Assembly: GCA_964655005.1 (NCBI GenBank)
Contig: CAZZKE010000064.1
Span: 1 to 17,463 of the forward strand
Origin: CAZZKE01 sp964655005
GTDB lineage: Bacteria > Pseudomonadota > Alphaproteobacteria > Rhodospirillales > JABHCV01
Length of the DNA stretch: 17,463 nucleotides
Direction: 5' to 3'
A model generated the notes under the pieces. The model saw only the letters and a list, made by a program, of their open reading frames with translations. It had not been told where the DNA came from and ran no database searches. Below are positions 1 to 7,329 of the stretch, one piece after another (the stretch's first letter is position 1; each line of letters begins with the position of its first letter). Made by a program: the position numbers and the translations under genes.

Positions 1-114
1 GCCCACGGCCTTGCGGTACCCAAGCACCGCCGCGCCGTCGGCTCCTAGCCAAAAGACTTGTGAGGCCGTCTCTATGCGTCATTCTTTCTGCAACTTGGTA
101 TAAGAGAACATCGA
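1..114. other. Left edge, no gene assigned
   Basis: No complete gene is supported in these bases. A minus-strand frame stays open from about position 77 to the left edge, and a separate minus-strand ATG frame starts near position 94, but neither has a convincing ribosome binding site or a product I recognise. The right end of this stretch carries the purine-rich AAGAGA that serves the TTG start of the next gene. Confidence 0.3.
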
Positions 115-1140
115 TTGCCTGATCCTCTCGTTAATGTCGTCGGTCGTTTGCCGGAAACCGGTGAAGCCATTGAAGTAGCGCCGGGTGTGCTGTGGTTGCG
201 CATGCCCCTGCCGTTTCAGTTAAACCATATCAACCTGTGGGTGCTGGAAGATGGCGACGGCTGGACACTGGTCGATACCAGCATCAATCGCGATGAAAGC
301 AAGGAGGCCTGGGAAGCGTTGTTCGCGGGTCCGCTGGCCGGGCGTCCGGTCAGGCGGCTGATCGTCACCCATTTCCACCCCGACCACATGGGGCTGGCCG
401 GCTGGCTGACCGATAAATTCGGTATTCAGATGTGGACGACAAAATCCGAATGGGACGCCGCCACCGAACTTTACTACCATGGCGGCGAAGAACTGCTGGA
501 ATTGGCGATGCCGTTCTATCACGCCGCCGGCTTTGCCGACACCCTGATGGCCGAGGTCGAGGCACGCGGCAATCCATATCCCAGGCGGGCCTCGCCAATT
601 CCTGAATCGTACCGCCGGATAGTCGATGGCGAGGCTATGGATATCGGCGGGCGCGCCTGGCGGGTGATGGTCGGTACCGGCCATTCACCGGAACACGCCT
701 GCCTGTACTGCGCCGAAACCGGGGTACTGATTTCCGGCGATCAGATTTTGCCGAAAATAACCCCTAACGTCAGCGTTTGGCCGCAGCACGCCGAACAGGA
801 CCCGCTGGCGATGTATCTGGGGTCTTTGAAGACATTCGCCCCGCTGCCCGAAGATACCTTCACCCTGCCGAGTCATAACTGGCCGTTTATGGGCTTGCAC
901 GAACGCCTGAAAATTATGGCCCATCATCATGACGAGCGTCTTGATGACGTGGTTCGCGCCTGCGCCGAACCGCTTAGCGGCTTTCAGGTGTTGCGGTATC
1001 TGTTCAAGCGGGAACTGGATTCGCATCAGCTTTTTTTCGCCATCGGCGAAAGCCTGGCGCACCTGCATTATCTGGTAGGGCAGGGCCGCATGACCCGGGA
1101 AAAGAACGACGACGGGGTCGATCTGTTTCGTGCCGTCTGA
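115..1140 (+). CDS. MBL-fold metallo-hydrolase
   Basis: A 341-residue metallo-beta-lactamase-fold hydrolase, probably soluble, with no signal peptide visible. The zinc-binding signature HFHPDH lies at residues 86-91 (His86, His88, Asp90, His91). Later ligands expected of the fold are present: His190 in GTGHSPEH, Asp209 in SGDQ and His254 in PSHNW, so the binuclear metal site looks intact. The start is TTG at 115. No in-frame ATG precedes it, AAGAGA sits about 8 bases upstream, and the segment GEAIEVAPGVLWLRMPLPF after it reads like the normal N-terminus of this family. The C-terminal 80 residues are helical, as in the long members of the family that act on thioesters or similar esters. The substrate cannot be told from sequence. 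The gene converges on a small membrane-protein gene and ends at a shared hairpin. Confidence 0.85.
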   Translation: MPDPLVNVVGRLPETGEAIEVAPGVLWLRMPLPFQLNHINLWVLEDGDGWTLVDTSINRDESKEAWEALFAGPLAGRPVRRLIVTHFHPDHMGLAGWLTDKFGIQMWTTKSEWDAATELYYHGGEELLELAMPFYHAAGFADTLMAEVEARGNPYPRRASPIPESYRRIVDGEAMDIGGRAWRVMVGTGHSPEHACLYCAETGVLISGDQILPKITPNVSVWPQHAEQDPLAMYLGSLKTFAPLPEDTFTLPSHNWPFMGLHERLKIMAHHHDERLDDVVRACAEPLSGFQVLRYLFKRELDSHQLFFAIGESLAHLHYLVGQGRMTREKNDDGVDLFRAV

Positions 1141-1141
1141 T

Positions 1142-1187
1142 TAGCAGGATGCTGGTGACTTTTTCAGCAGCCTGCTAGATTTTCTTG
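1142..1187. terminator. Shared hairpin between convergent genes
   Basis: Arms at 1142-1154 (TAGCAGGATGCTG) and 1165-1177 (CAGCAGCCTGCTA) form a 13-bp stem with a single mismatch around a 10-base loop. The hairpin begins 2 bases after the stop of the upstream plus-strand gene and contains the stop codon of the minus-strand gene. On the plus strand it is followed by the T-rich GATTTTCTTG, so it probably works as a bidirectional terminator, better in the plus direction. Confidence 0.6.
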
Positions 1188-1426
1188 TATTCCACATAGT
1201 AGAGCGGAATTGAACCGACGATGGACAAGGCAAAACCTAACTCGGCCTCCCAGTTTGGCACAAATTCAACGGCCCAGTCCGGCAGGTAGCGCGGCCAGTC
1301 GAACAGCGTCGATCCGCCATCGAAAAAATAACCGTAAATATAAAGTAGCGTACCGATGATCGAAACGATCCAGCCGATAACCTTGAGTTGACCGTACAGC
1401 CGGGAGTTTGCCGGATTTTCTTCCAT
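1175..1426 (-). CDS. Small two-helix membrane protein
   Basis: An 83-residue protein of unknown function. Two hydrophobic helices are clear, at about residues 16-35 and 62-78. They are joined by an aromatic-rich loop with several Trp and Pro residues and followed by a short Lys-rich tail. It contains no histidine and no cysteine, so it cannot ligate heme b or an iron-sulfur cluster by the usual residues. I chose the ATG at 1426 because AAGGG lies about 9 bases upstream. An in-frame ATG at 1477 would add 17 residues but has no ribosome binding site. The gene follows hdrB on the same strand after 126 bases, with no terminator visible between, so it may be the last gene of the qmo operon. A role as membrane anchor for the otherwise soluble Qmo-Hdr complex is inference only. 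Confidence 0.65.
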   Translation of the reverse strand: MEENPANSRLYGQLKVIGWIVSIIGTLLYIYGYFFDGGSTLFDWPRYLPDWAVEFVPNWEAELGFALSIVGSIPLYYVEYKKI

Positions 1427-1552
1427 TATCAGATACCCTTTTCCGAATTTGGATCGAAGATACACAGGTCTTGCCATGGTTGAAAAGGTTTGTGCATCAC
1501 AACGGGGTGAACCGCGGTCTATTTTCAGACAGGGAAGATTGTCGCGCCCCGG

Positions 1553-2458
1553 TTATTTTTTCCCTTTGGCCACCAGCTTGTCCGCCTTGATGATGTTCTG
1601 ATTCAGGGCCGCGTCCTTGTCGGCATCCAGGCCGAAGGCGATGGCCATTAGCTGGGTGTGGAAGACGACCGGGATGTTGAAGTCGGTGCCGAACTTGTCG
1701 TTGATCTGCTTCTGATAGATTTCGACGTTGGTCTGGCAAAGCGGGCAGGGGGTGGCGATCATGTCGGCGCCCTTCGCCGCCGCTTCGTCGAGAATTTTTT
1801 TCATCAGGTGCAGGGTTTTGCTCGAATCGACTACCGAGACGGCGCCGCCGCAGCACGATGTCGCGTTATCGAAATCGATCGCCTCGGCGCCGGTCGCCTC
1901 GATGATGTTATCGAGAAATTCCGGCTTGTCATAGGTGTCGTAATTGCCTCCGTTCTCGGTGCCGGCGAATGGCCGCACGGTCTGGCAACCAACGTATCCG
2001 GCGACCTTCAGGCCTTCCAGTGGATTGCTGACCTGCTCCTTGATGGCCTCCATGCCGATATCGTTAACCAGCACCTCGCAGGCGTGGCGGACCTTCAGTT
2101 TGGCGTCATAGGATTTGCCGGCGGCCCCCAGGGCTTCATTTATATCGGCCTTGAACTGCGGGTTTTCGCGCATCTCCTCGTTGGCGGCATGGGTGTTCAG
2201 GTAACAGGCCGCACACGCCGTTATCACATCCTGTTCGGGGTTTTGCGCCTGCGCCTGCGCCAGATTGCGCCCCGACAGGGCGGCGTTGCCCAGATGGCCG
2301 CCTTCCAAATGGCCGACCGAGGCGCCGCAGCAGTTCCAATCTTCGATATCTTCCAGTTCGATGCCGATCTTCGGCGCGATGGCGCGGAAGGACTTATCCA
2401 GATGGGCGCCGCTGCCTTCCGACGAGCAGCCGGGATAGAAGGTGAATTTCTTGCTCAT
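1553..2458 (-). CDS. hdrB: HdrB-like CCG-domain subunit of the Qmo complex
   Basis: A 301-residue heterodisulfide-reductase subunit B homologue with two complete CCG domains. The first has Cys11, Cys43-Cys44, Cys82 and Cys85. The second has Cys158, Cys202-Cys203, Cys238 and Cys241. In methanogen HdrB these two sets each hold a noncubane [4Fe-4S] cluster, so both clusters are expected here. There is no membrane segment. It starts 4 bases after the hdrC stop, with GGAGA inside the end of hdrC, so the two are translationally close. In most sulfate reducers QmoC is an HdrC-HdrE fusion and no HdrB is present. An hdrCB pair in its place is known in Gram-positive sulfate reducers. Here the pair would complete a QmoAB-HdrCB complex that exchanges electrons with APS reductase. 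The electron acceptor or disulfide substrate is not known. Confidence 0.88.
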   Translation of the reverse strand: MSKKFTFYPGCSSEGSGAHLDKSFRAIAPKIGIELEDIEDWNCCGASVGHLEGGHLGNAALSGRNLAQAQAQNPEQDVITACAACYLNTHAANEEMRENPQFKADINEALGAAGKSYDAKLKVRHACEVLVNDIGMEAIKEQVSNPLEGLKVAGYVGCQTVRPFAGTENGGNYDTYDKPEFLDNIIEATGAEAIDFDNATSCCGGAVSVVDSSKTLHLMKKILDEAAAKGADMIATPCPLCQTNVEIYQKQINDKFGTDFNIPVVFHTQLMAIAFGLDADKDAALNQNIIKADKLVAKGKK

Positions 2459-2462
2459 TTGC

Positions 2463-3068
2463 TTATTCTCCCGCGCCGCCGTGGCGCGCCTGAATTTCCT
2501 GTGCCTTGACCATGATCGCCTTTAAATCGGCGGTGCCCTTGACCTTGTCGGGCATGGCGAAAATCGGCATCCGTTTGGCCTTGATCAGGCCCATGGCGAT
2601 GCTCATGTTGGCCATGCCCTTCGAGAAAAGGCTGCCGATGCCGCCGAGCCCGTAAAAATAACGTACCGTCACGGCGCGTTCGTCGGTGCGGCCGGATTTG
2701 CTGGCGGTCGCCCAAAAGGCCTTGCCGAAAGCCGAATTGTCCGAATTCGAGGCTTCCGAATAGCCTTCCCGGATGGCCAGCGCGCCAAGCCCCTGCAAGA
2801 TATATTTGACCGGCACCTGGCGCGGGCAACGCACGACGCAGTTGTAACAACTGACGCAGGACTGCCACGAATTCGATTTAAGCACTTCGTCTTTCATGCC
2901 GGCGCGGACCATCATGAACAGCTTGCGCGGCCCGTGCGCCATCTGGTCGCCCAGGGGGCACGATCCGGAGCAGACGCCGCACTGCATGCACATGTTCATC
3001 CGGTCGCCGCCATCGACATTGTCGCGCACGAAGCGGGCGAACCCGAGATCGTATTTGTTTTGAGCCAT
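2463..3068 (-). CDS. hdrC: HdrC-like ferredoxin subunit of the Qmo complex
   Basis: A 201-residue HdrC-type protein with two [4Fe-4S] ferredoxin motifs: Cys27, Cys30, Cys33, Cys37 followed by Pro, and Cys71, Cys74, Cys77, Cys81 followed by Pro. It corresponds to the N-terminal half of QmoC. QmoC proper is nearly twice as long because a cytochrome b-like membrane domain follows. Here the protein stops after a short helical tail with no hydrophobic segment long enough to cross a membrane. Its start lies 3 bases after the qmoB stop, and the ribosome binding site falls inside qmoB, which supports coupled translation. The expected role is to wire electrons between the flavin subunits QmoA/QmoB and HdrB. 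Confidence 0.88.
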   Translation of the reverse strand: MAQNKYDLGFARFVRDNVDGGDRMNMCMQCGVCSGSCPLGDQMAHGPRKLFMMVRAGMKDEVLKSNSWQSCVSCYNCVVRCPRQVPVKYILQGLGALAIREGYSEASNSDNSAFGKAFWATASKSGRTDERAVTVRYFYGLGGIGSLFSKGMANMSIAMGLIKAKRMPIFAMPDKVKGTADLKAIMVKAQEIQARHGGAGE

Positions 3069-3071
3069 TTT

Positions 3072-5360
3072 CTAAAACCCCTTGAACGGGTTGAGGCCGA
3101 TAACGTCGATGTTTGCCATGAAATCGTCGATCAGTTTGCCGACCTTGGCCGAATCGGCTATCGAGACCTCCATGGTCGTCACCCGTTCCGGCTCCAGCAT
3201 CATCGAAGACAGGGTTTCGGAAATCTTGCCCATGCGTTCGGTCGCCAGGCCCGAGCCCTTGACGAAGTGACACTGATAGTCGTCGCCGGATTTACAGCCC
3301 ATCAGGATTATCCCGTCGTAGCCCTTCGAAAGAGATTCCGAGACATTCAGCAGGCTGACCGAGCCGAGGCAGCGGACCGGGATGATCCGCACCATGGCCG
3401 AATAGGTATGGCGGTTGATACCGGCCATATCGAGGGCCGGATAGGCGTCGTTTTCACAGGCCAGAATCAGCACTCTGGGTTTTTCGTCAAATTCATCTGG
3501 AATTTCAACAGCCGCGGCCATCTCATTGATCATATTGACGGAATAGTTATCGAAGCTGATAGTCCGAACCGGGCAGGCGCCCATGCAGGTACCACAGCGA
3601 CGGCACCGGGACTGGTTGAGCACCGGGAAATCCTCGGCGTTTTCGTCGATCGCCCCGAACGGGCATTCGACCGTGCAGCGCTTGCACTTGGTGCAGGTAT
3701 CCAGGCCGAATTTGGGGAAGGAAAGGTCGCCGACGCGAGGATGGACCGAGGCCCCGCCGCCGACCGTGTGAATCGACTGGATAGCTTTCAGCACCGCCCC
3801 GGTGGCGTCCTGCGCGGCCTCGCCGAAATCCATCGGGCGGCGGACCGGGCCGGCGGTATAAATGCCGGTGCGGCGGGTCTCGTAGGGGAAGCAGATATAG
3901 TGGCTGTCGGAAAATCCATCGGCCAGAATCGGGATATGCGGCCCCTGACGGTATTGCAGGTTAAGGATTGATCCGCCTTCGGGCAGGGATTCTTCCGGGC
4001 GGACGATATCCGCCGGCGCTTCCGTGCCTTCGGCGTAGCCGGCGACGGTGATCGGGGCCACCGGGTTGATATCGCTCTTGACGTAAATTTCCTGAAGCTC
4101 GTCAATTTCCTGGGTTGGCGCATCGACGTTGGTGGAATTGGGCACCATGCCGGTCGCCAGCACCACCATATCCAGGCCGGTTAGCGGAATATCGTCGCCC
4201 AGCAATTCATCGTGATAGGTAACGGTCAGGTCGGCGCCGACGCTATCGACCTTGCCCTTGACGAAGACCACGCCCTTTTCCTGGGCGACCCGGTAGAATT
4301 CCTCCGCCGTGCCGGGTGTGCGTAGTTCATCGAAGATGATATAGGCCATGACATCGGGGTCGGCGTCGACCATCTGTATGGCCTGCTTGATCGAAGCGCC
4401 GCAGCAAACGGACGAACAATAGGGCAGGTGAGCCTGATCGCGAGACCCGGCGCAAAGCACGAAAGCCACGGTTTTCGGCTGTTCGCCATCGGATTTGCGC
4501 CTGATTTCGCCGGTTGCCAGCATGTCTTCCAGTTCGACCCCGGTGACTACATCGGGCGAGTCGCCGTATCCCAGATGGCCCAGCTTGGTCGCGTCATAAG
4601 GCCGCCAGCCGGTGGCTACCACGATGCCGCCGACGGTCTCCATGGACGCCGTGCCACCCTTGGTCAATTCGATCTCGAACATGCCGGGACTGCCGGAAGT
4701 TTTGGTCACCAGGGTGTCGGTCATGACGGTGATGTTGGCGTCGTCTTCGACCGCGGATATCAGGCCGGGCACCGGATTTTCCGCCGGGTCCCGATAGGGG
4801 GGGCGTTCGGGCATTACCTTCGACCAGTTTGCGGTCATTCCGCCGAGCCGGTCCGAGCGTTCGACCAGGATCGCCTTGTGGCCGGCCAGGCTGGCTTCGC
4901 GAGCCGCCGTCAGGCCGACAAAACCGCCGCCGACGACCAGTACCGTTTCGCAGGTGGCCTCCTGAGGCTGGGCCACCGGCGCGTCGGAGTTCTTGGCCCG
5001 GGATAATCCCATGCGAACCTGATCGGCGGCCAGCATCTGGGTATCTTCATCGCCGGCCGGGTGGCTCCAGACCACCTGTTCGCGCAGATTGGCGCGGATC
5101 ACGTTGACCCCGTCGAACTGAAACTTGTCGGTCATCACCCGGTGCGAACAGGCGGCGATCATCGGTTTCGTGGTTTCGCCAGAGGCCAGGTCATCGGCGA
5201 TCAGCTTAACTCCGGCTTCCGAGCATAGCGCCTCGTGTTGCTTGCAGCCGGCGGCCTTCATTTCGTCGGTGGCGACGGTCGCCAGGGCGCCCAGGTCGAT
5301 GGCCTCGCCGATGCCGCAGCCGCTGCACAGGTAGGCGCTGATTTTGTGTTCGTCACTCAT
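3072..5360 (-). CDS. qmoB: QmoB, HdrA/MvhD-like flavoprotein subunit
   Basis: A 762-residue cytoplasmic subunit of the quinone-interacting membrane-bound oxidoreductase. Domain order: an HdrA-type N-terminal cysteine domain (Cys12, Cys15, Cys39, Cys46, Cys71); an FAD domain with the GGG dinucleotide motif at 144-146; the HdrA cysteine set Cys303, Cys315, Cys319, Cys320; two [4Fe-4S] ferredoxin motifs (Cys556/559/562/566 and Cys586/589/592/596); and a C-terminal MvhD-like domain with Cys635, Cys664, Cys689 and Cys697, a likely [2Fe-2S] site. The length and order match QmoB. In the family it forms a complex with QmoA and contacts APS reductase for electron exchange. The start has AGGA 9 bases upstream and lies 4 bases past the qmoA stop. 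No domain appears to be missing or broken. Confidence 0.93.
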   Translation of the reverse strand: MSDEHKISAYLCSGCGIGEAIDLGALATVATDEMKAAGCKQHEALCSEAGVKLIADDLASGETTKPMIAACSHRVMTDKFQFDGVNVIRANLREQVVWSHPAGDEDTQMLAADQVRMGLSRAKNSDAPVAQPQEATCETVLVVGGGFVGLTAAREASLAGHKAILVERSDRLGGMTANWSKVMPERPPYRDPAENPVPGLISAVEDDANITVMTDTLVTKTSGSPGMFEIELTKGGTASMETVGGIVVATGWRPYDATKLGHLGYGDSPDVVTGVELEDMLATGEIRRKSDGEQPKTVAFVLCAGSRDQAHLPYCSSVCCGASIKQAIQMVDADPDVMAYIIFDELRTPGTAEEFYRVAQEKGVVFVKGKVDSVGADLTVTYHDELLGDDIPLTGLDMVVLATGMVPNSTNVDAPTQEIDELQEIYVKSDINPVAPITVAGYAEGTEAPADIVRPEESLPEGGSILNLQYRQGPHIPILADGFSDSHYICFPYETRRTGIYTAGPVRRPMDFGEAAQDATGAVLKAIQSIHTVGGGASVHPRVGDLSFPKFGLDTCTKCKRCTVECPFGAIDENAEDFPVLNQSRCRRCGTCMGACPVRTISFDNYSVNMINEMAAAVEIPDEFDEKPRVLILACENDAYPALDMAGINRHTYSAMVRIIPVRCLGSVSLLNVSESLSKGYDGIILMGCKSGDDYQCHFVKGSGLATERMGKISETLSSMMLEPERVTTMEVSIADSAKVGKLIDDFMANIDVIGLNPFKGF

Positions 5361-5364
5361 TGGC

Positions 5365-6633
5365 TTAATTCCTCACGGCCTGGATGGCCTTCAGCGCGGC
5401 GGCGGTGGCCGATTGCACGGACATGGAAACGTCGATCGGGCCGGCAGCGACGCCGGCGGAAATCATCCCGTCATTGCCGGCTTCCAGATCGGGAACAATG
5501 AAACCGTAGTCGTCCATCTGTAACGACACGATCGGCTCGACCCCGGTCGGCGTCGGCTGCATGCCGGTCGCCAGAACGACCATGTCATATGGCGTCGCGT
5601 AAATTTCCCTGGTGATGGTGTTTTCGCCCTTGACCACCGGGTCGCCGTTTTCGCCGTGGACTATCTGCGCCGGTTTGGATTTTATGAAGTGCACCTGCGG
5701 ATCGTTTTTCAGTTTCTGGTGGAAACTGTCCAGCTTGTCGTGGGCCCGAATGTCGATGTAGTAGATATCGACCTGGGCGTCGGCGTACTGTTCCCGTACA
5801 TAAGCCGCGTGTTTCAGGCTTCCCAGACAGCAAATGCGCGAGCAATAGGGCAGGTGGTTTATGTCGCGGGATCCGGCGCACTGGATCATCGCCACCTTTT
5901 TTACTTCCTTGCCATCGGACGGGCGGACGATCCGGCCTTCGGTCGGCCCGTTATGGGCGGCCAGACGTTCCATCTGCACGTTGTTTATGACGTTGGCGAT
6001 TTGGCCGAAGCCATAGGGGGTGATCCTGGTGGCGTCGTAGGGCTGCCAGCCGGTGGCCCAGATAACCGCGCCGACGTTCAGATCGAAGGTCTGTGCGGTT
6101 TCATCCAGGTCTATGGCGTCGTACTTGCACGATTCCCTGATCTTGTCCGCCTCGGGCGTGCCGATCACCGAGCCGTCGATGACATAGCGCATGGGAAAGG
6201 CCATTTCGTGGGGCAAATAGGCCGCCTTGACGGTATCAAGGCCGTAATTGTGGGGGTTCGAAACTTCCGTTTCCGCAGCCTCGCCACAGGCGCCGCAGGC
6301 CGTGCAATTGGCATTGACGTGGCGTGGCCGGGTTTCTACCGTTACCGTAAAATTACCTTTCTCGCCGGTTACCGCCGACACGCTGGCCATGGTGAAGACC
6401 CGCAGCCGTGGGTTTTTCTTGATCCGCTGGAAGTTGATCTCCAGCCCGCACATGGGATGGCAGAGCTTGGGAAAATAACGATTAAGCTGAGCGACGCGTC
6501 CGCCTAGCGCCGGTGATTTTTCCAGCAGGACTACTTCGTACCCCGCTTCCGCTGCTTCAAGCGCGGCGCTGACGCCGGCGATGCCGCCACCGACGACCAT
6601 GATCGTCTGGCTGCTCGGCCCTCCATTAGACAT
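5365..6633 (-). CDS. qmoA: QmoA, HdrA-like flavoprotein subunit
   Basis: A 422-residue HdrA-related flavoprotein and first gene of the qmoAB-hdrCB operon. The FAD-binding GGGIAG motif is at residues 15-20, followed by LGGR at 43-46. Cysteines for iron-sulfur binding are at Cys58 and Cys62, at Cys110, Cys113 and Cys116, and in the HdrA-typical set Cys252, Cys264, Cys268 and Cys269 (CAGSRD, then CSRICC). The size fits QmoA, which lacks the ferredoxin and MvhD additions of QmoB. A good Shine-Dalgarno, GAGAGGA, stands 5-6 bases before the ATG. The upstream 157 bases are AT-rich and should hold the operon promoter. The function, electron transfer between the quinone pool and AprBA, is established for the Qmo family. 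The oxidative direction here is inferred. Confidence 0.93.
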   Translation of the reverse strand: MSNGGPSSQTIMVVGGGIAGVSAALEAAEAGYEVVLLEKSPALGGRVAQLNRYFPKLCHPMCGLEINFQRIKKNPRLRVFTMASVSAVTGEKGNFTVTVETRPRHVNANCTACGACGEAAETEVSNPHNYGLDTVKAAYLPHEMAFPMRYVIDGSVIGTPEADKIRESCKYDAIDLDETAQTFDLNVGAVIWATGWQPYDATRITPYGFGQIANVINNVQMERLAAHNGPTEGRIVRPSDGKEVKKVAMIQCAGSRDINHLPYCSRICCLGSLKHAAYVREQYADAQVDIYYIDIRAHDKLDSFHQKLKNDPQVHFIKSKPAQIVHGENGDPVVKGENTITREIYATPYDMVVLATGMQPTPTGVEPIVSLQMDDYGFIVPDLEAGNDGMISAGVAAGPIDVSMSVQSATAAALKAIQAVRN

Positions 6634-6790
6634 GAAAATCCTCTCTTAAAATCAAAAAGCCGTGTGGTGATTTTATTATTTCCGGAATTTATCACGCCCG
6701 GTTATTGACCGACTAATACAACAAAATCGTATATTAGAAAAACAAAATTTTAAAATCGAAGCATCGCCCGGTCATCGGGGCGGCGGGATT
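6634..6790. promoter_or_regulatory. AT-rich region upstream of qmoA
   Basis: This 157-base non-coding stretch separates the bactofilin stop from the qmoA start, both genes being on the minus strand. It should contain the qmo promoter, but I cannot place -35 and -10 boxes with confidence. It holds two dyads: CTAATA at 6713-6718 with TATTAG at 6732-6737, and GTGAT near 6667 with ATCAC near 6691 flanking a TTCCGGAA core. Either could be a regulator site. Confidence 0.4.
6740..6782 (-). terminator. Probable terminator of the bactofilin gene
   Basis: On the minus strand, just after the bactofilin stop, CGCCC (6782-6778) pairs with GGGCG (6769-6765) around an 8-base loop, and a T-rich tract follows. 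The stem is short and the T tract begins a few bases away from it, so the site is plausible rather than strong. Confidence 0.4.
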
Positions 6791-7114
6791 TCAGGCGGCG
6801 GCGGGGACGCAGCGGGCCGACATGTGGGCGCCGGGCGCAACTTTCAGGTTGTCGTAGCGCAATTCGCCTTCGACCCGGGCGGTAGCCAGCAGTTCGATGC
6901 TGTTGGCTTCGATGATGCCGCGCACCACGCCCCGTATAATGATGCTTTCGGCCCCGACCATGCCGTCAATCGAGCCGCTTTCCAGGACCGTAATATTGCG
7001 CCCCGAAATATCGCCATCGACGGAGCCGGCGATTTCCATGTCCCGGGTCGGTCGGGCCGTCGCCAATCCGGTGTTATAGTCGGGAATTTGCTGTCTGTGG
7101 GCGGCGTAGGTCAT
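6791..7114 (-). CDS. Bactofilin
   Basis: A 107-residue polymer-forming protein of the bactofilin family (DUF583). From about residue 22 to 100 it shows the alternating short beta-strands with Gly/Ala turns of the bactofilin beta-helix, for example GSVDGDISGRNI, SGSIDGMVGAESI and RGIIEANSIEL. The N- and C-terminal tails are short and disordered, and no membrane segment is seen. Bactofilins form membrane-associated filaments that localise enzymes or shape cell structures. I chose the ATG at 7114 because GGAG lies 6 bases upstream. The in-frame ATG at 7135 lacks a ribosome binding site and would add 7 residues. The gene lies between qmoA and sat and is divergent from sat. Whether it has any role in organising the sulfur enzymes is unknown. 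Confidence 0.88.
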   Translation of the reverse strand: MTYAAHRQQIPDYNTGLATARPTRDMEIAGSVDGDISGRNITVLESGSIDGMVGAESIIIRGVVRGIIEANSIELLATARVEGELRYDNLKVAPGAHMSARCVPAAA

Positions 7115-7150
7115 AACTGTCTCCTGATTGGTCATTTCGTTTGATTTCGT

Positions 7151-7177
7151 GAATCTACATAGTAACTATATGGATTC
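7151..7177. promoter_or_regulatory. 27-bp imperfect palindrome between bactofilin and sat
   Basis: Arms 7151-7163 (GAATCTACATAGT) and 7165-7177 (ACTATATGGATTC) are inverted repeats with 11 of 13 positions matching around a single central base. Read on the minus strand, a possible bactofilin promoter overlaps it: TTTACC (7186-7181), 16 bases, then TACTAT (7164-7159). The palindrome would therefore cover the -10 box, a natural operator position. It could also act on sat, which starts 153 bases to the right. Confidence 0.45.
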
Positions 7178-7329
7178 TTTGGTAAAAATTTCGTAAAGAC
7201 CGGACTTGAGGGCAATATCGCAGCTTTCTTTATTAGTTTTTTGTAATTTAATGATGGTAATGTCCGTGGGGTTTTTGTTAGAACCTGAGCCATTCCGTGA
7301 ATTCAATTAACCCGTTCAGGAGGGGATAC
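7178..7329 (+). promoter_or_regulatory. sat: Upstream region of sat
   Basis: An AT-rich stretch that must hold the sat promoter unless sat is read from farther away. The best guess, a weak one, is TTGAGG near 7206, a 17-base spacer, then TTTATT. The ribosome binding site AGGAGGGG at 7318-7325 is very strong and decides the ATG at 7330 over an in-frame GTG at 7297. Confidence 0.3.

Noticed and set aside
1..94. Minus-strand open frames reaching the left edge
   Set aside because: Too short to judge; no ribosome binding site and no recognised product.
1658..3971. Long plus-strand frames opposite hdrB, hdrC and qmoB
   Set aside because: They have no ribosome binding sites or motifs and lie opposite genes with complete cysteine motifs, so they are shadows.
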